This document shows, one piece after another, positions 23,306 to 31,996 of a stretch of 45,683 nt of DNA. Source of the stretch: Lachnospiraceae bacterium (GTDB lineage Bacteria; Bacillota; Clostridia; Lachnospirales; Lachnospiraceae). Position 1 is the first letter of the stretch. Each line of letters begins with the position of its first letter. Below the pieces are notes generated by a model. That model ran no database searches and was not told the origin of the DNA. It saw nothing but the letters and a program-made list of their open reading frames with translations. The DNA lies in assembly GCA_022792295.1 (NCBI GenBank), contig JAAWAR010000056.1:1-45683 (forward strand), in the 5' to 3' direction. The position numbers were made by a program, and so were the translations under genes.

Positions 23306-25894
23306 ATGAATATCAGCAAATTTACGCAAAAATCCGCGGAGGCCGTACAGGGCTGCGAGAAGTTAGCATATGAATATGGGAATCAGCAGATCGACCAGGA
23401 GCACCTTTTGGTCAGTCTGTTAAAGCTGGAGGACAGTCTGATCCTGCGCCTTGTGACGAAGATGGGGATCCCAGGAGAGCAGTTTTTAAATGAGGCGAAA
23501 CGGGCGCTTGAGAAGCTGCCGAAGGTATCCGGAGGCGGTCAGGTCTACCTGACAAAAGAGCTGAACCGGGTTTTAATAAGCGCCGAGGATGAGGCAAAGG
23601 CCATGGGGGATGAGTATGTCTCCGTGGAGCATTTGTTTCTGTGTCTTTTGAAGGAACCGAACCGGGCGTTAAAGGATTTGTTCCGGCTGTACGGAATCGA
23701 TCGGAATCCGTTTCTGCAGGCGCTGTCCACCGTGCGGGGCAATCAGCGTGTGGTAAGCGATAACCCGGAAGCCACGTACGATACACTGAATAAATACGGC
23801 GCTGACCTTGTGGAACGCGCCAGGGAGCAGAAGCTGGATCCGGTGATCGGCCGTGACTCGGAGATCCGGAACGTGATTCGGATTCTGTCCAGAAAGACGA
23901 AGAACAATCCGGTTCTGATCGGAGAGCCGGGTGTCGGGAAGACGGCTGTCGTAGAGGGACTGGCCCAGAGGATCGTCCGGGGGGATGTGCCGGAGGGCTT
24001 AAAGGATAAGAAATTGTTTTCTCTGGATATGGGAGCCTTAGTAGCGGGCGCAAAGTACCGAGGCGAGTTTGAGGAACGCTTAAAGGCCGTACTCGAGGAA
24101 GTAAAAAAGAGCGAAGGGCAGATCATTCTATTCATAGACGAGCTGCACACGATCGTCGGCGCCGGAAAGACCGAGGGTTCCATGGATGCAGGAAATATGC
24201 TGAAACCCATGCTTGCCAGGGGAGAGCTGCACTGCATCGGGGCGACGACATTGGATGAATACCGAAAATATATCGAAAAGGACCCAGCCTTAGAGCGTCG
24301 GTTCCAGCCGGTAACGGTTGACGAGCCGACCGTGGAGGATACGATTTCAATTCTGCGGGGCTTAAAAGACCGTTATGAGGTCTATCACGGTGTGAAGATC
24401 ACAGACTCGGCTCTGGTATCGGCGGCTGTGCTCTCAAACCGCTACATCAGTGACCGGTTTTTGCCGGATAAGGCCATTGATCTGGTCGATGAGGCTTGTG
24501 CGATGATCAAGACGGAGCTGGATTCCATGCCGACAGAGTTAGATGAGCTTTCGAGAAAAATCATGCAGATGGAAATTGAGGAGGCGGCTTTAAAAAAAGA
24601 GACGGATCACTTAAGCCAGGAGAGGCTGACAAATTTACAGAGAGAGCTTGCCGAGCTTCATGACATATTTGCCTCGCAGAAAGCGCGCTGGGAGAACGAA
24701 AAAGCTTCTGTGGATAAGCTTTCCGGCCTGCGTGAGGAGATCGAATCTCTGCACCGGCAGATTCAGGATGCACAGCAAAAATATGATCTCAATAAAGCAG
24801 CCGAGCTTCAATACGGGAAGCTCCCGCAGCTTGAGAAGGAGCTCTCTGAGGAGGAGGAAAAGGTTAAAAGTCAGGACTTGAGCCTGGTGCATGAGAGTGT
24901 CACCGAGGATGAGATTGCGCGGATTATCTCGCGCTGGACCGGGATCCCGGTGGCCAAGCTGACCGAGAGTGAACGCAACAAAACGCTTCATCTGGATGAA
25001 CAGCTTCATAAACGTGTGATCGGTCAGGATGAAGGCGTCGAAAAGGTGACGGAGGCGATCATCCGCTCCAAGGCGGGGATCAAGGATCCGACGAAGCCGA
25101 TCGGTTCCTTCCTGTTTCTCGGTCCTACCGGTGTCGGAAAGACTGAACTTGCCAAAGCACTTGCCGAGAATCTGTTTGATGACGAGAATAACATGGTGCG
25201 TATCGACATGAGCGAATACATGGAAAAGCATTCCGTATCACGCCTGATTGGGGCGCCTCCCGGATATGTGGGCTATGATGAGGGGGGCCAGCTCACGGAG
25301 GCGGTGCGAAGAAAGCCATATTGTGTCGTGCTGTTCGATGAGGTGGAGAAGGCGCATCCGGATGTATTCAATGTTCTTTTGCAGGTACTTGACGACGGAA
25401 GAATCACGGATTCGATGGGGAAGACCGTGGACTTTAAAAATACGATCCTGATTTTGACGTCGAATATCGGTTCACAGTATCTTCTGGAGGGGATTGATGC
25501 AGCGGGGAACATCACCAAAGATGCAAAAAATCTGGTAATGAACGATCTGCGTGTGCATTTCCGCCCCGAATTTTTAAATCGTCTGGATGAGACAATCCTT
25601 TTCAAACCGCTCACGAAGGACAACATAGGAGGTATCATCCGGCTGCTGGTAGAGGATGTCAACAGACGTCTGGCAGATAAAGAACTGTCTCTCACCTTAT
25701 CGGAGCAGGCTATGCAGTTTATTGCAGAAAATGGTTACGATCCCGTATTTGGCGCAAGGCCCCTGAAGCGCTATCTGCAAAAGCATGTGGAGACGCTGGC
25801 GGCGAAGCTGATTCTGTCCGACGCGGTCCGCACCGGGGATACGATTTTTATGGACGTGGAAGACGGCCGGCTGACGGCGGCTGCAAGATGGTGA
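23306..25894 (+). CDS. clpB: ATP-dependent disaggregase ClpB
   Basis: An 862-residue Hsp100 chaperone that, with DnaK, extracts proteins from aggregates. The N-terminal repeat domain (about 1-145) is followed by the first AAA+ unit with GEPGVGKT, a coiled-coil middle domain (about 400-525, rich in Glu/Lys/Leu) and the second AAA+ unit with GPTGVGKT and [14 protein letters not shown]-type Walker [11 protein letters not shown] and [14 protein letters not shown] near the end are characteristic. The long middle domain separates it from ClpA and ClpC. AAAGGAGG precedes the ATG. The CIRCE site indicates HrcA control. Confidence 0.97.
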   Translation: MNISKFTQKSAEAVQGCEKLAYEYGNQQIDQEHLLVSLLKLEDSLILRLVTKMGIPGEQFLNEAKRALEKLPKVSGGGQVYLTKELNRVLISAEDEAKAMGDEYVSVEHLFLCLLKEPNRALKDLFRLYGIDRNPFLQALSTVRGNQRVVSDNPEATYDTLNKYGADLVERAREQKLDPVIGRDSEIRNVIRILSRKTKNNPVLIGEPGVGKTAVVEGLAQRIVRGDVPEGLKDKKLFSLDMGALVAGAKYRGEFEERLKAVLEEVKKSEGQIILFIDELHTIVGAGKTEGSMDAGNMLKPMLARGELHCIGATTLDEYRKYIEKDPALERRFQPVTVDEPTVEDTISILRGLKDRYEVYHGVKITDSALVSAAVLSNRYISDRFLPDKAIDLVDEACAMIKTELDSMPTELDELSRKIMQMEIEEAALKKETDHLSQERLTNLQRELAELHDIFASQKARWENEKASVDKLSGLREEIESLHRQIQDAQQKYDLNKAAELQYGKLPQLEKELSEEEEKVKSQDLSLVHESVTEDEIARIISRWTGIPVAKLTESERNKTLHLDEQLHKRVIGQDEGVEKVTEAIIRSKAGIKDPTKPIGSFLFLGPTGVGKTELAKALAENLFDDENNMVRIDMSEYMEKHSVSRLIGAPPGYVGYDEGGQLTEAVRRKPYCVVLFDEVEKAHPDVFNVLLQVLDDGRITDSMGKTVDFKNTILILTSNIGSQYLLEGIDAAGNITKDAKNLVMNDLRVHFRPEFLNRLDETILFKPLTKDNIGGIIRLLVEDVNRRLADKELSLTLSEQAMQFIAENGYDPVFGARPLKRYLQKHVETLAAKLILSDAVRTGDTIFMDVEDGRLTAAARW

Positions 25895-25895
25895 G

Positions 25896-25932
25896 AAAAA
25901 GCGTCTGACCGGACACATGGTCAGGCGCTTTT
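25896..25932 (+). terminator. Terminator after clpB
   Basis: AAAAGCGTCTGACC and GGTCAGGCGCTTTT form a 14-bp stem with one G-T pair, starting just after the clpB stop and ending in TTTT. Confidence 0.85.
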
Positions 25933-25973
25933 GCATATACTGGTGAGAAGCGGTTTGCTGTAAGGTGGTTTTT

Positions 25974-27128
25974 GTGGCAATCTATGTTGTGAGGACCGGA
26001 GATAATGTGGATCGGATCGCGGCGGCATATGGAATCGACGTGCAGGAACTGATTTGGGCCAATCAGATCTCTTACCCGTACCGATTGGCTGTGGGCCAGG
26101 CGCTCTACATCCCGTACGTGCCAAAAAACGAAGAAGGCGTGCGTCAGCCTTTATATTCCTTTGGCTATGCCTACCCGTATATTGCTGACAATACGTTGGC
26201 GGCTACCCTTCCGTATCTGACCGATCTTTATGTGTTTTCTTATGGTTTTACGACAGAAGGAGCCCTGCTTTCCCCGGCTGCCGATGACACAAGAGTAGTG
26301 CAGAAAACTCTGGCCGGAGGAGTTCGGCCGATTATGGTACTGACCCCATTGGACGAAGGGGGACATTTTAACAATCATCTGGTGACGGCGATCGTGAGAG
26401 ACCGAAAAGTGCAGGCCAGACTGGCCGGAGAGGTGCTTGTGCTTTTGCAGCAAAAAGGGTATCAGGGGCTGGATATAGATTTTGAATACGTGGAGGGGGC
26501 CGACCGGCAGGCCTATGCAGAATTTGTAGGCCGCATGCGGCAGACGCTGAATTTGTATGGGTATCCGGTAACCGTGGCTCTTGCGCCCAAAACCTCGGCG
26601 GGTCAGGCGGGACTTTTGTATGAAGGGATGGACTACAGACTTCTGGGGGAGGCAGCCGACCGGGTGATGTTAATGACATATGAGTGGGGGTATACATACG
26701 GACCTCCTATGGCTGTAGCCCCCATCAATATGGTACGGCGGGTCGTGGAGTATGCGGTGAGTGAGATTCCGAGGGAGAAGATCAGCCTGGGGATTCCGAA
26801 TTACGGGTATGACTGGCCGCTGCCCTATGAGAGGGGGAATACACGGGCCGAATCTATCAGTAATCTGGAGGCGGTGCAGCGCGCGATCGACCACGGAGCC
26901 GAGATTTTCTTTGACGAAACGGGGCAGTCCCCCTACTTTCATTACTGGCAGTATGGGATCCGGCATGAGGTCTGGTTTGAGGATGTGAAAAGTATCCGCG
27001 CAAAGTTTGCTTTGATCCGTGAATTCGGACTGACGGGGGCCGGATACTGGCAGTTGATGAATTTGTTTCGCGCAAACTGGCTTCTGATGGAGGAATTGTT
27101 TTCGGTCAGGCGATGGATGAATTCCTGA
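25974..27128 (+). CDS. LysM-GH18 glycoside hydrolase (SleL/YaaH-like spore cortex hydrolase)
   Basis: A protein of about 384 residues. A single LysM repeat at the N-terminus (IYVVRTGDNVDRIAAAYGI...LIWANQI...LYIPY) should bind peptidoglycan. From about residue 50 a GH18 domain follows: YVFSYGFTTEGAL, the catalytic GLDIDFEYVEG (D-x-D-x-E; the glutamate is the acid/base), LMTYEWGYTYGPP and the C-terminal GAGYWQLMNLF. This layout is that of SleL/YaaH N-acetylglucosaminidases acting on spore cortex. There is no classic signal peptide, as is usual for spore-targeted members. GTG at 25974 fits AAGGTGG; the GTG at 25965 overlaps that site. Confidence 0.88.
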   Translation: MAIYVVRTGDNVDRIAAAYGIDVQELIWANQISYPYRLAVGQALYIPYVPKNEEGVRQPLYSFGYAYPYIADNTLAATLPYLTDLYVFSYGFTTEGALLSPAADDTRVVQKTLAGGVRPIMVLTPLDEGGHFNNHLVTAIVRDRKVQARLAGEVLVLLQQKGYQGLDIDFEYVEGADRQAYAEFVGRMRQTLNLYGYPVTVALAPKTSAGQAGLLYEGMDYRLLGEAADRVMLMTYEWGYTYGPPMAVAPINMVRRVVEYAVSEIPREKISLGIPNYGYDWPLPYERGNTRAESISNLEAVQRAIDHGAEIFFDETGQSPYFHYWQYGIRHEVWFEDVKSIRAKFALIREFGLTGAGYWQLMNLFRANWLLMEELFSVRRWMNS

Positions 27129-27133
27129 AAACA

Positions 27134-27175
27134 AAGAAAAGGCCCGGACAGCGTATACAGAATACGCGCCCGGGC
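27134..27175 (-). terminator. Terminator of the minus-strand sugar acid operon
   Basis: GCCCGG-aca-GCGTAT and AATACGC-gc-CCGGGC form a strong stem. On the minus strand it is followed by CCTTTTCTTT, so it serves the dehydratase gene; on the plus strand the T run is lacking. Confidence 0.75.
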
Positions 27176-27188
27176 ATGGTATATCCGA

Positions 27189-28337
27189 TTACCATTCTGC
27201 AATCGAGCCGTCTTTATGCCGCCATACCGGATTTTTCCAGTTATGCGGGTTCTTGTTTTCCTCGAGAACAAGCGCTTTATTTACATCGACACCGAGGCCG
27301 GGAAGCTTCGGAAGGTTTACATAACCGTCGATGAAATCAAAATCCGATTTGTTGTTGACATAGTCGAGAACGGTTTTGCCAACATTGTAGTGGATGCCCA
27401 TACTCTGCTCCTGGATGACAGCATTGTAACAGGTGGCGTCCACGTTCAGGCAGCTTGCAAGAGCGATCGGACCTAATGGGCAGTGAGGCGCTAAAGCCAC
27501 ATCATAGGCCTCAGCCATGGAACCGATCTTTTTCACCTCGGTAATTCCGCCTGCGTGGCTTAAATCCGGCTGAATAATGTCCACGCCGCCGATTTTTAAC
27601 AGCCGCTTGAAATCATAACGGCTGAACAGACGTTCGCCGGTGGCGATTGGAATGTTGCAGGCCGCGGCGATTTCCGGAAAGGCTTCCATATTCTCGCAGA
27701 GGACAGGTTCCTCGATAAACATTGGGTCGAATTCCTCAAGCTTTTTGGCAAGAACTTTTGCCATGGGTTTGTGGACACGCCCATGGAAGTCAATGGCAAT
27801 GCCGAAATATTTTCCGCAGGACTCACGAATTGCAGCCACACGCTCTAAAACGGCGTCTACCTTATCGTAGGTGTCCACCATCTGCAGCTCCTCTGTGGCA
27901 TTCATTTTAATCGCGGTAAAGCCGGCGTTCTTTTTCTCAAGAGCCGCCGCGCCGACATCGCTCGGGCGGTCTCCGCCGATCCAGCTGTAGACCTTCATAC
28001 GGTCATGGCAGGCGCCCCCCATGAGCTCATAGACCGGTGCATGATAGTATTTGCCCTTGATGTCCCAGAGCGCCTGGTCGATGCCGGAGATGGCGCTCAT
28101 CAAAACACCACCGCCGCGATAGAAGCCGGCACGGTAAAGTGTGGTCCAGATGTCTTCGATGCGGGCCGGGTTGGCTCCGATGAGATAATCTTTCATCTCC
28201 TCGACGCAGGCCAGAACGGCCCGGCAGTGTCCTTCAAGAACAGCTTCGCCCCAGCCGGAAAAGCCGTCATCGGTGAGAATCTCCACGAAGCCCCAGCGAG
28301 GGCGTACAAAATAGGTATTGACCTCTATAATTTTCAT
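27189..28337 (-). CDS. dgoD: D-galactonate dehydratase (enolase superfamily)
   Basis: A 382-residue mandelate racemase/enolase-superfamily dehydratase converting D-galactonate to 2-keto-3-deoxygalactonate. Length equals E. coli DgoD, and the key residues fall at the same numbers: metal ligands D183, E209 and E235, and catalytic H185 (DFHGR) and H285 (APHCPLG). FYRGGGVLMSAISGIDQALW and QPDLSHAGGI are further DgoD hallmarks, as is the end RHKDGSIAEW. The ATG overlaps the aldolase stop by 4 bases (ATGA), so the two are coupled. It is the last gene of the kinase-aldolase-dehydratase operon. Confidence 0.94.
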   Translation of the reverse strand: MKIIEVNTYFVRPRWGFVEILTDDGFSGWGEAVLEGHCRAVLACVEEMKDYLIGANPARIEDIWTTLYRAGFYRGGGVLMSAISGIDQALWDIKGKYYHAPVYELMGGACHDRMKVYSWIGGDRPSDVGAAALEKKNAGFTAIKMNATEELQMVDTYDKVDAVLERVAAIRESCGKYFGIAIDFHGRVHKPMAKVLAKKLEEFDPMFIEEPVLCENMEAFPEIAAACNIPIATGERLFSRYDFKRLLKIGGVDIIQPDLSHAGGITEVKKIGSMAEAYDVALAPHCPLGPIALASCLNVDATCYNAVIQEQSMGIHYNVGKTVLDYVNNKSDFDFIDGYVNLPKLPGLGVDVNKALVLEENKNPHNWKNPVWRHKDGSIAEW

Positions 28338-28975
28338 TTGGCTCCGTTTCCTCCTTTGATTTTATCGACGAGCCCTTTGATGTAGGCAGAGCCCTTTTCC
28401 CAATCGCCGGAGGCAACCACATCCTTTGGCATCAGGCTGCTGGCAAGTCCGGCCGCGATGCAGCCGGCGTCGAAGAACTCCCGGATGTTATCCGGACTTA
28501 CGCCGCCGATGGCCATATAATTCGTGTCGTCGAAGGGGCCCTTCAGATCCTTGACGTAGCTTCTTGGCATGCTCCCGGCTGGAAACAGCTTCATGGTTTT
28601 AAAACCGAATTCAAGCGCAAGTGCCACGTCGCAGGGGCTTAAAACGCCGGGCAGAAGTTTTATTTCATTCTTTGCACAGTATTCGAGGACATCCGGGGGA
28701 GTGCCGGGAGTTAAAAGGAACTGTGCTCCGGCATCCAGAGCCGCTTTTGCGCGCTCTATGGTGATTGCAGTCCCGGCGCCGATCAGGCAGGAATCGCCGA
28801 AACGGTCACGCAGCATGGAGATCTGCAGCAGGCCGTTTTTGCTGTTTAGGGCAACCTCAAAGAAGGAAACGCCGCCGTTTACCACAGCCTGTGCGTAGTC
28901 GATTGTTTTTTCGAGAGGAACGTTTCGCAGGATTGCGAGAAGCGGATGTGTGGATACGATTGAATACATGTCCAT
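28334..28975 (-). CDS. KDPG/KDPGal aldolase (DgoA-type)
   Basis: A 213-residue class I aldolase splitting 2-keto-3-deoxy-6-phospho-sugar acids into pyruvate and glyceraldehyde 3-phosphate. E40 (FFEVAL) is the general base and K129 (TMKLFPAG) forms the Schiff base. LLTPGTPPDVLEYC and IGGVSPDNIREFFDAG are family signatures. The start is ATG at 28975 after AAGGAG; a second ATG two codons later is possible, and longer readings lack a ribosome site. Beside dgoD and a KDG-type kinase a KDPGal role is likely, but KDPG cannot be excluded, as the family often handles both. Confidence 0.9.
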   Translation of the reverse strand: MDMYSIVSTHPLLAILRNVPLEKTIDYAQAVVNGGVSFFEVALNSKNGLLQISMLRDRFGDSCLIGAGTAITIERAKAALDAGAQFLLTPGTPPDVLEYCAKNEIKLLPGVLSPCDVALALEFGFKTMKLFPAGSMPRSYVKDLKGPFDDTNYMAIGGVSPDNIREFFDAGCIAAGLASSLMPKDVVASGDWEKGSAYIKGLVDKIKGGNGAK

Positions 28976-29009
28976 GTTTACATTTCTCCTTGTCATAAAA
29001 ATCTTCCGT

Positions 29010-29957
29010 TTAACGATACACAACAGAGGTTCCTGAGAGTGCCTGCTCCATCTGGCGGCAGTCGGGATAGCCTTCCACATCTCCGGGAGTCTGCGTCGCG
29101 AGCGCGCCACAAACGGCGCCCATCTTTCCGGCCATTTCAAGGCCTCTGCCCTGAAGGACTCCGGCAAGGAAACCGGCGTTAAAGCCGTCTCCGGCACCGA
29201 TCGGTTCGATGCATTTACATGGGTAAGGCGGGATGGAAAGTATCCGATTCCGGTCGGCGATGGTCGCGCCCTTTCCCCCATCCTTGATGGCGATCATGGA
29301 CGCATTGCCTTCTTTGCATAAAACGGACACAATCTCGTTCATGTCCCTTGTTTGAAAAAGGACCTCAGCCTCGTCAAGCCCCAAAAGAACAATCTGGCTT
29401 TTTAAAGTCAGCTCGCGGATCAAGCCGCTATAATCCTTGTCCTTCCAAAGCTTTTTCCTGATATTGGGGTCAAAGCTGATCGTAAGTCCATGTTTGGCAG
29501 CAAGCGCGAACGCCTGCTCGGTCATAGCCATGCAGTCTTCGCTTAAAACGGGTGTGATGCCCGTCATATGAAGGAGCCTGGCTTCAGAAAAGAGCGCCTC
29601 GTTTAGATCCTCTGGTGTCATGTGGCTCGCGGCGCTGCCTGCGCGGTAGTAAAAAACCTTTGTTTCTCCCGCGCTTGTTTCTTTAAACATGATACCGGTG
29701 GGATATTCGGAGGTAAAAATCAGGTGTCTGCAGTCTACGCCTTCGGCACGGGTCTGATTACAGATAAAATGGCCGAACTCATCCTCGCCGAGCTTGCTGA
29801 CCCAGGCGACATCGACGCCTAATTTTGCGGCTCCAATCGCGACGTTGCTCTCGGCGCCTGCAATCCGCATCTTGAAGTCCGGTACATAGCGCAACGGTCC
29901 AGAGGCCAGGGGCGTGAATGCCGCCATCGTTTCCCCGATGGTAATCATTTGTGGCAT
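29010..29957 (-). CDS. PfkB-family 2-keto-3-deoxy sugar acid kinase (KdgK-like)
   Basis: A 315-residue ribokinase/PfkB-family kinase. GAESNVAIGAAKLG near residue 34 is the first PfkB signature, and PIGAGDGFNAGFLAG near 255 is the second, with the catalytic base D in GAGD. FYYRAGSAASHM matches the KDG-binding segment of KdgK enzymes. It would phosphorylate 2-keto-3-deoxygluconate or -galactonate for the aldolase downstream (34 bases). AAAGGAG precedes the ATG. It is the first gene of the minus-strand arm, divergent from the symporter operon. Confidence 0.9.
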   Translation of the reverse strand: MPQMITIGETMAAFTPLASGPLRYVPDFKMRIAGAESNVAIGAAKLGVDVAWVSKLGEDEFGHFICNQTRAEGVDCRHLIFTSEYPTGIMFKETSAGETKVFYYRAGSAASHMTPEDLNEALFSEARLLHMTGITPVLSEDCMAMTEQAFALAAKHGLTISFDPNIRKKLWKDKDYSGLIRELTLKSQIVLLGLDEAEVLFQTRDMNEIVSVLCKEGNASMIAIKDGGKGATIADRNRILSIPPYPCKCIEPIGAGDGFNAGFLAGVLQGRGLEMAGKMGAVCGALATQTPGDVEGYPDCRQMEQALSGTSVVYR

Positions 29958-30000
29958 GTTTGGAAGCTCCTTTCTTTAAAAACAATAGAATTAAAAAATG

Positions 30001-30011
30001 ATGTCGTACAA
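30001..30011. promoter_or_regulatory. Operator-like site near the kinase operon
   Basis: On the minus strand TTGTACGACAT, a TTGT-N3-ACAW imperfect palindrome of the kind bound by FadR-branch GntR regulators. It lies 43 bases upstream of the kinase start and resembles the site at 30230-30246. No clear -35/-10 for this operon was found, so its mode of action is unknown. Confidence 0.4.
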
Positions 30012-30187
30012 CTTTTGACAAAAAATGAGGAGAATCCTCTATTTTCGCAAAGCCTTAACTTTCTTTACATCTATAATATACAAGGAAGACGGAAAAAAGA
30101 AAATGTTAAAAGTGCACAAAAATATATTTAAAATTTGTATAAAAAGTACGAAGATAGTTTGAAAGGCTTGGAAATGGAAAAAATATA

Positions 30188-30216
30188 TTGACAAACATTC
30201 ACAATTCCACTATGAT
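30188..30216 (+). promoter_or_regulatory. Promoter of the symporter-deacylase operon
   Basis: TTGACA, 17 bases, TATGAT. It lies in the 474-base gap between the divergent operons. The leader from about 30223 to the ATG at 30432 is about 210 bases; I see no riboswitch or terminator in it. Confidence 0.8.
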
Positions 30217-30229
30217 GAAAACACAAATA

Positions 30230-30246
30230 AATTTGTCTGACAAATT
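30230..30246. promoter_or_regulatory. 17-bp perfect palindrome, probable GntR operator
   Basis: AATTTGTC, T, GACAAATT. The core TTGTCTGACAA fits the TNGT-N3-ACNA pattern of FadR-branch GntR operators. It starts about 7 bases after the expected transcription start, a repressor position. The candidate regulator is the GntR gene in this operon. Confidence 0.65.
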
Positions 30247-30431
30247 AATTGCTGACACAGCAGGACTTGATTTGACACAGTCTAGTTTGCTGTAAGGCAA
30301 GGCGGTCTTGGCGCAGATGTAAAAGGCGCTTATGAAAAGGTCAGATGAATTTTTCATGCTTTGACTGGCCGGTCATTGATTCAAGGAAATAAGGAACATA
30401 TGAAAAAGGTTTTGAGACAGGAGGTAATTGA

Positions 30432-31922
30432 ATGTTAGACGCGAAATATGTACCGATATTTGTCGGAGGCTTCCTTGCTTACATCTGCTTCATGATTTTT
30501 GTAGGCTGGTTTTCCTCACGCGGGAAAAGTGACGGCTCGAACTTCCTTACTGGCGGCGCTAATCTCGGATTTTTCCTGATTTTCTGTACGGTAGGCGCTA
30601 CGATGATTGGAACGGGCTCCTCGATGGGAGCGATCTCTAATGGCTTCAACAGCGGCTGGGCAGGTGCGATCTACGGCCTGGGCGCGAGTACGGGTATTTT
30701 GACGATGCTTATGTTCGTTAAGGTCCGTAAAAAGAATTTCATAACCATGTCTGAGGAGGCACAGTATTATTACGGCGGCAAAAAAATTGTCAGACAGGTC
30801 ATGGGCTTCATGATGTTTGTGATCGAAATCGTATGGCTTGGTAACCATATGAACGGCGGCTCTAAATATCTTGCTTACATTACCGGTATGGATGACGTGC
30901 TCTGTAAGGTCATCACCGTTCTTGCGTTTGCCGTATATGTATTCATCGGCGGATACCTCGCCGTTGTCGTTACCGACGCCGTGCAGTTTTGTGTAATCGT
31001 TGTGGGGTTTGCCCTGATTGCGGTCCGGGCTATTCCGGCGGCAGGCGGCTATGCCAATATCGCGGCTACCTTTGAAGCGGCGGGCAAGCCGGGCGCAATG
31101 GGATTTTATGGCCTTGCACAATATGGGATCATGCCTGCGATTGCCCTAGTGCTGTCGACCTATATGGGCGTAATCGGCACGCCGACCCACCGCACCAGAA
31201 TCTATACCTCCGCGGATGAGGGCGTTGCCAAGAGAGCATTCCTCACCTCCGGCGTTATGCTGTTTTTCTGGAGCTTTGTCACTGCAATTATTGGTATGAG
31301 TGCCTTCACGATCGCGACGGCGCAGGGCGATACGCTTGCATCGAGCGACTATGCATTTTCCTACATGGCGACGAACGTCTTAGGACCGTCTATGGGGCTG
31401 ATGCTTATGATTGCCGGCCTTTCGGCGACGATGTCATCCGGTGACTCCGACGCGATTTCCGGCATCACGATCCTTTTGACCGACGTATATCCGAGCGTGA
31501 CCGGTAAGACGATCAAGGAGGAGGATTATCCGAAGTTTTCCCGTATCGCCCTGGTCATGACGCTGGGCGTGGCGTTCCTTATTACGCTGCTCGTCAATGA
31601 CGTCATCACGTATATCCAGTCGGTTGTGGGTTCCCTGCTTCCGGGCGTCGCGGTCTGCATGTTTATGGGGCGTTTGTGGAAACGCGCCAACTGGCAGGGC
31701 GGCCTGGCGGCCATCGCCTCCGGAACGGCGTTCGGTGTGGTCTATCTGCTAAGCTCCGGCTTACAGCAGTGGGTCGGCGCGAACCTGGGTGGTGCGGCGG
31801 TTCCCGCTACCATAATAAGCCTTATATGCGGTGTTGTGGTAACACTCGTAACGCCTGAGGATACGACGCCTGAGAAAGAACGCATTGAGCATGTGTTTGC
31901 TGCAAGACGCGGACAGGATTAA
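30432..31922 (+). CDS. Sodium:solute symporter family transporter
   Basis: A 496-residue protein with about thirteen membrane segments, of the sodium:solute symporter (SSS) family. NFLTGGANLGFF near residue 37 and the conserved GLSATMSSGDSDAISG near 340, which carries the Na2-site serines, support this. The ribosome site is GACAGGAGG. It is the first gene after the GntR-type operator and probably imports the operon's substrate; the nature of that substrate cannot be read from sequence. The next gene follows after 74 bases. Confidence 0.88.
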   Translation: MLDAKYVPIFVGGFLAYICFMIFVGWFSSRGKSDGSNFLTGGANLGFFLIFCTVGATMIGTGSSMGAISNGFNSGWAGAIYGLGASTGILTMLMFVKVRKKNFITMSEEAQYYYGGKKIVRQVMGFMMFVIEIVWLGNHMNGGSKYLAYITGMDDVLCKVITVLAFAVYVFIGGYLAVVVTDAVQFCVIVVGFALIAVRAIPAAGGYANIAATFEAAGKPGAMGFYGLAQYGIMPAIALVLSTYMGVIGTPTHRTRIYTSADEGVAKRAFLTSGVMLFFWSFVTAIIGMSAFTIATAQGDTLASSDYAFSYMATNVLGPSMGLMLMIAGLSATMSSGDSDAISGITILLTDVYPSVTGKTIKEEDYPKFSRIALVMTLGVAFLITLLVNDVITYIQSVVGSLLPGVAVCMFMGRLWKRANWQGGLAAIASGTAFGVVYLLSSGLQQWVGANLGGAAVPATIISLICGVVVTLVTPEDTTPEKERIEHVFAARRGQD

Positions 31923-31996
31923 GAATTTTTGAAAAAGCAGAGGATGAGGGGGCGGGCAACCGTCTCCTCGTTTGTCTGAACGGAGAAAAGCGAATT

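Noticed and set aside
23412-24053. Minus-strand open frame opposite clpB
   Set aside because: Low-complexity Pro/Ser/Arg translation, a shadow of the clpB coding sequence.
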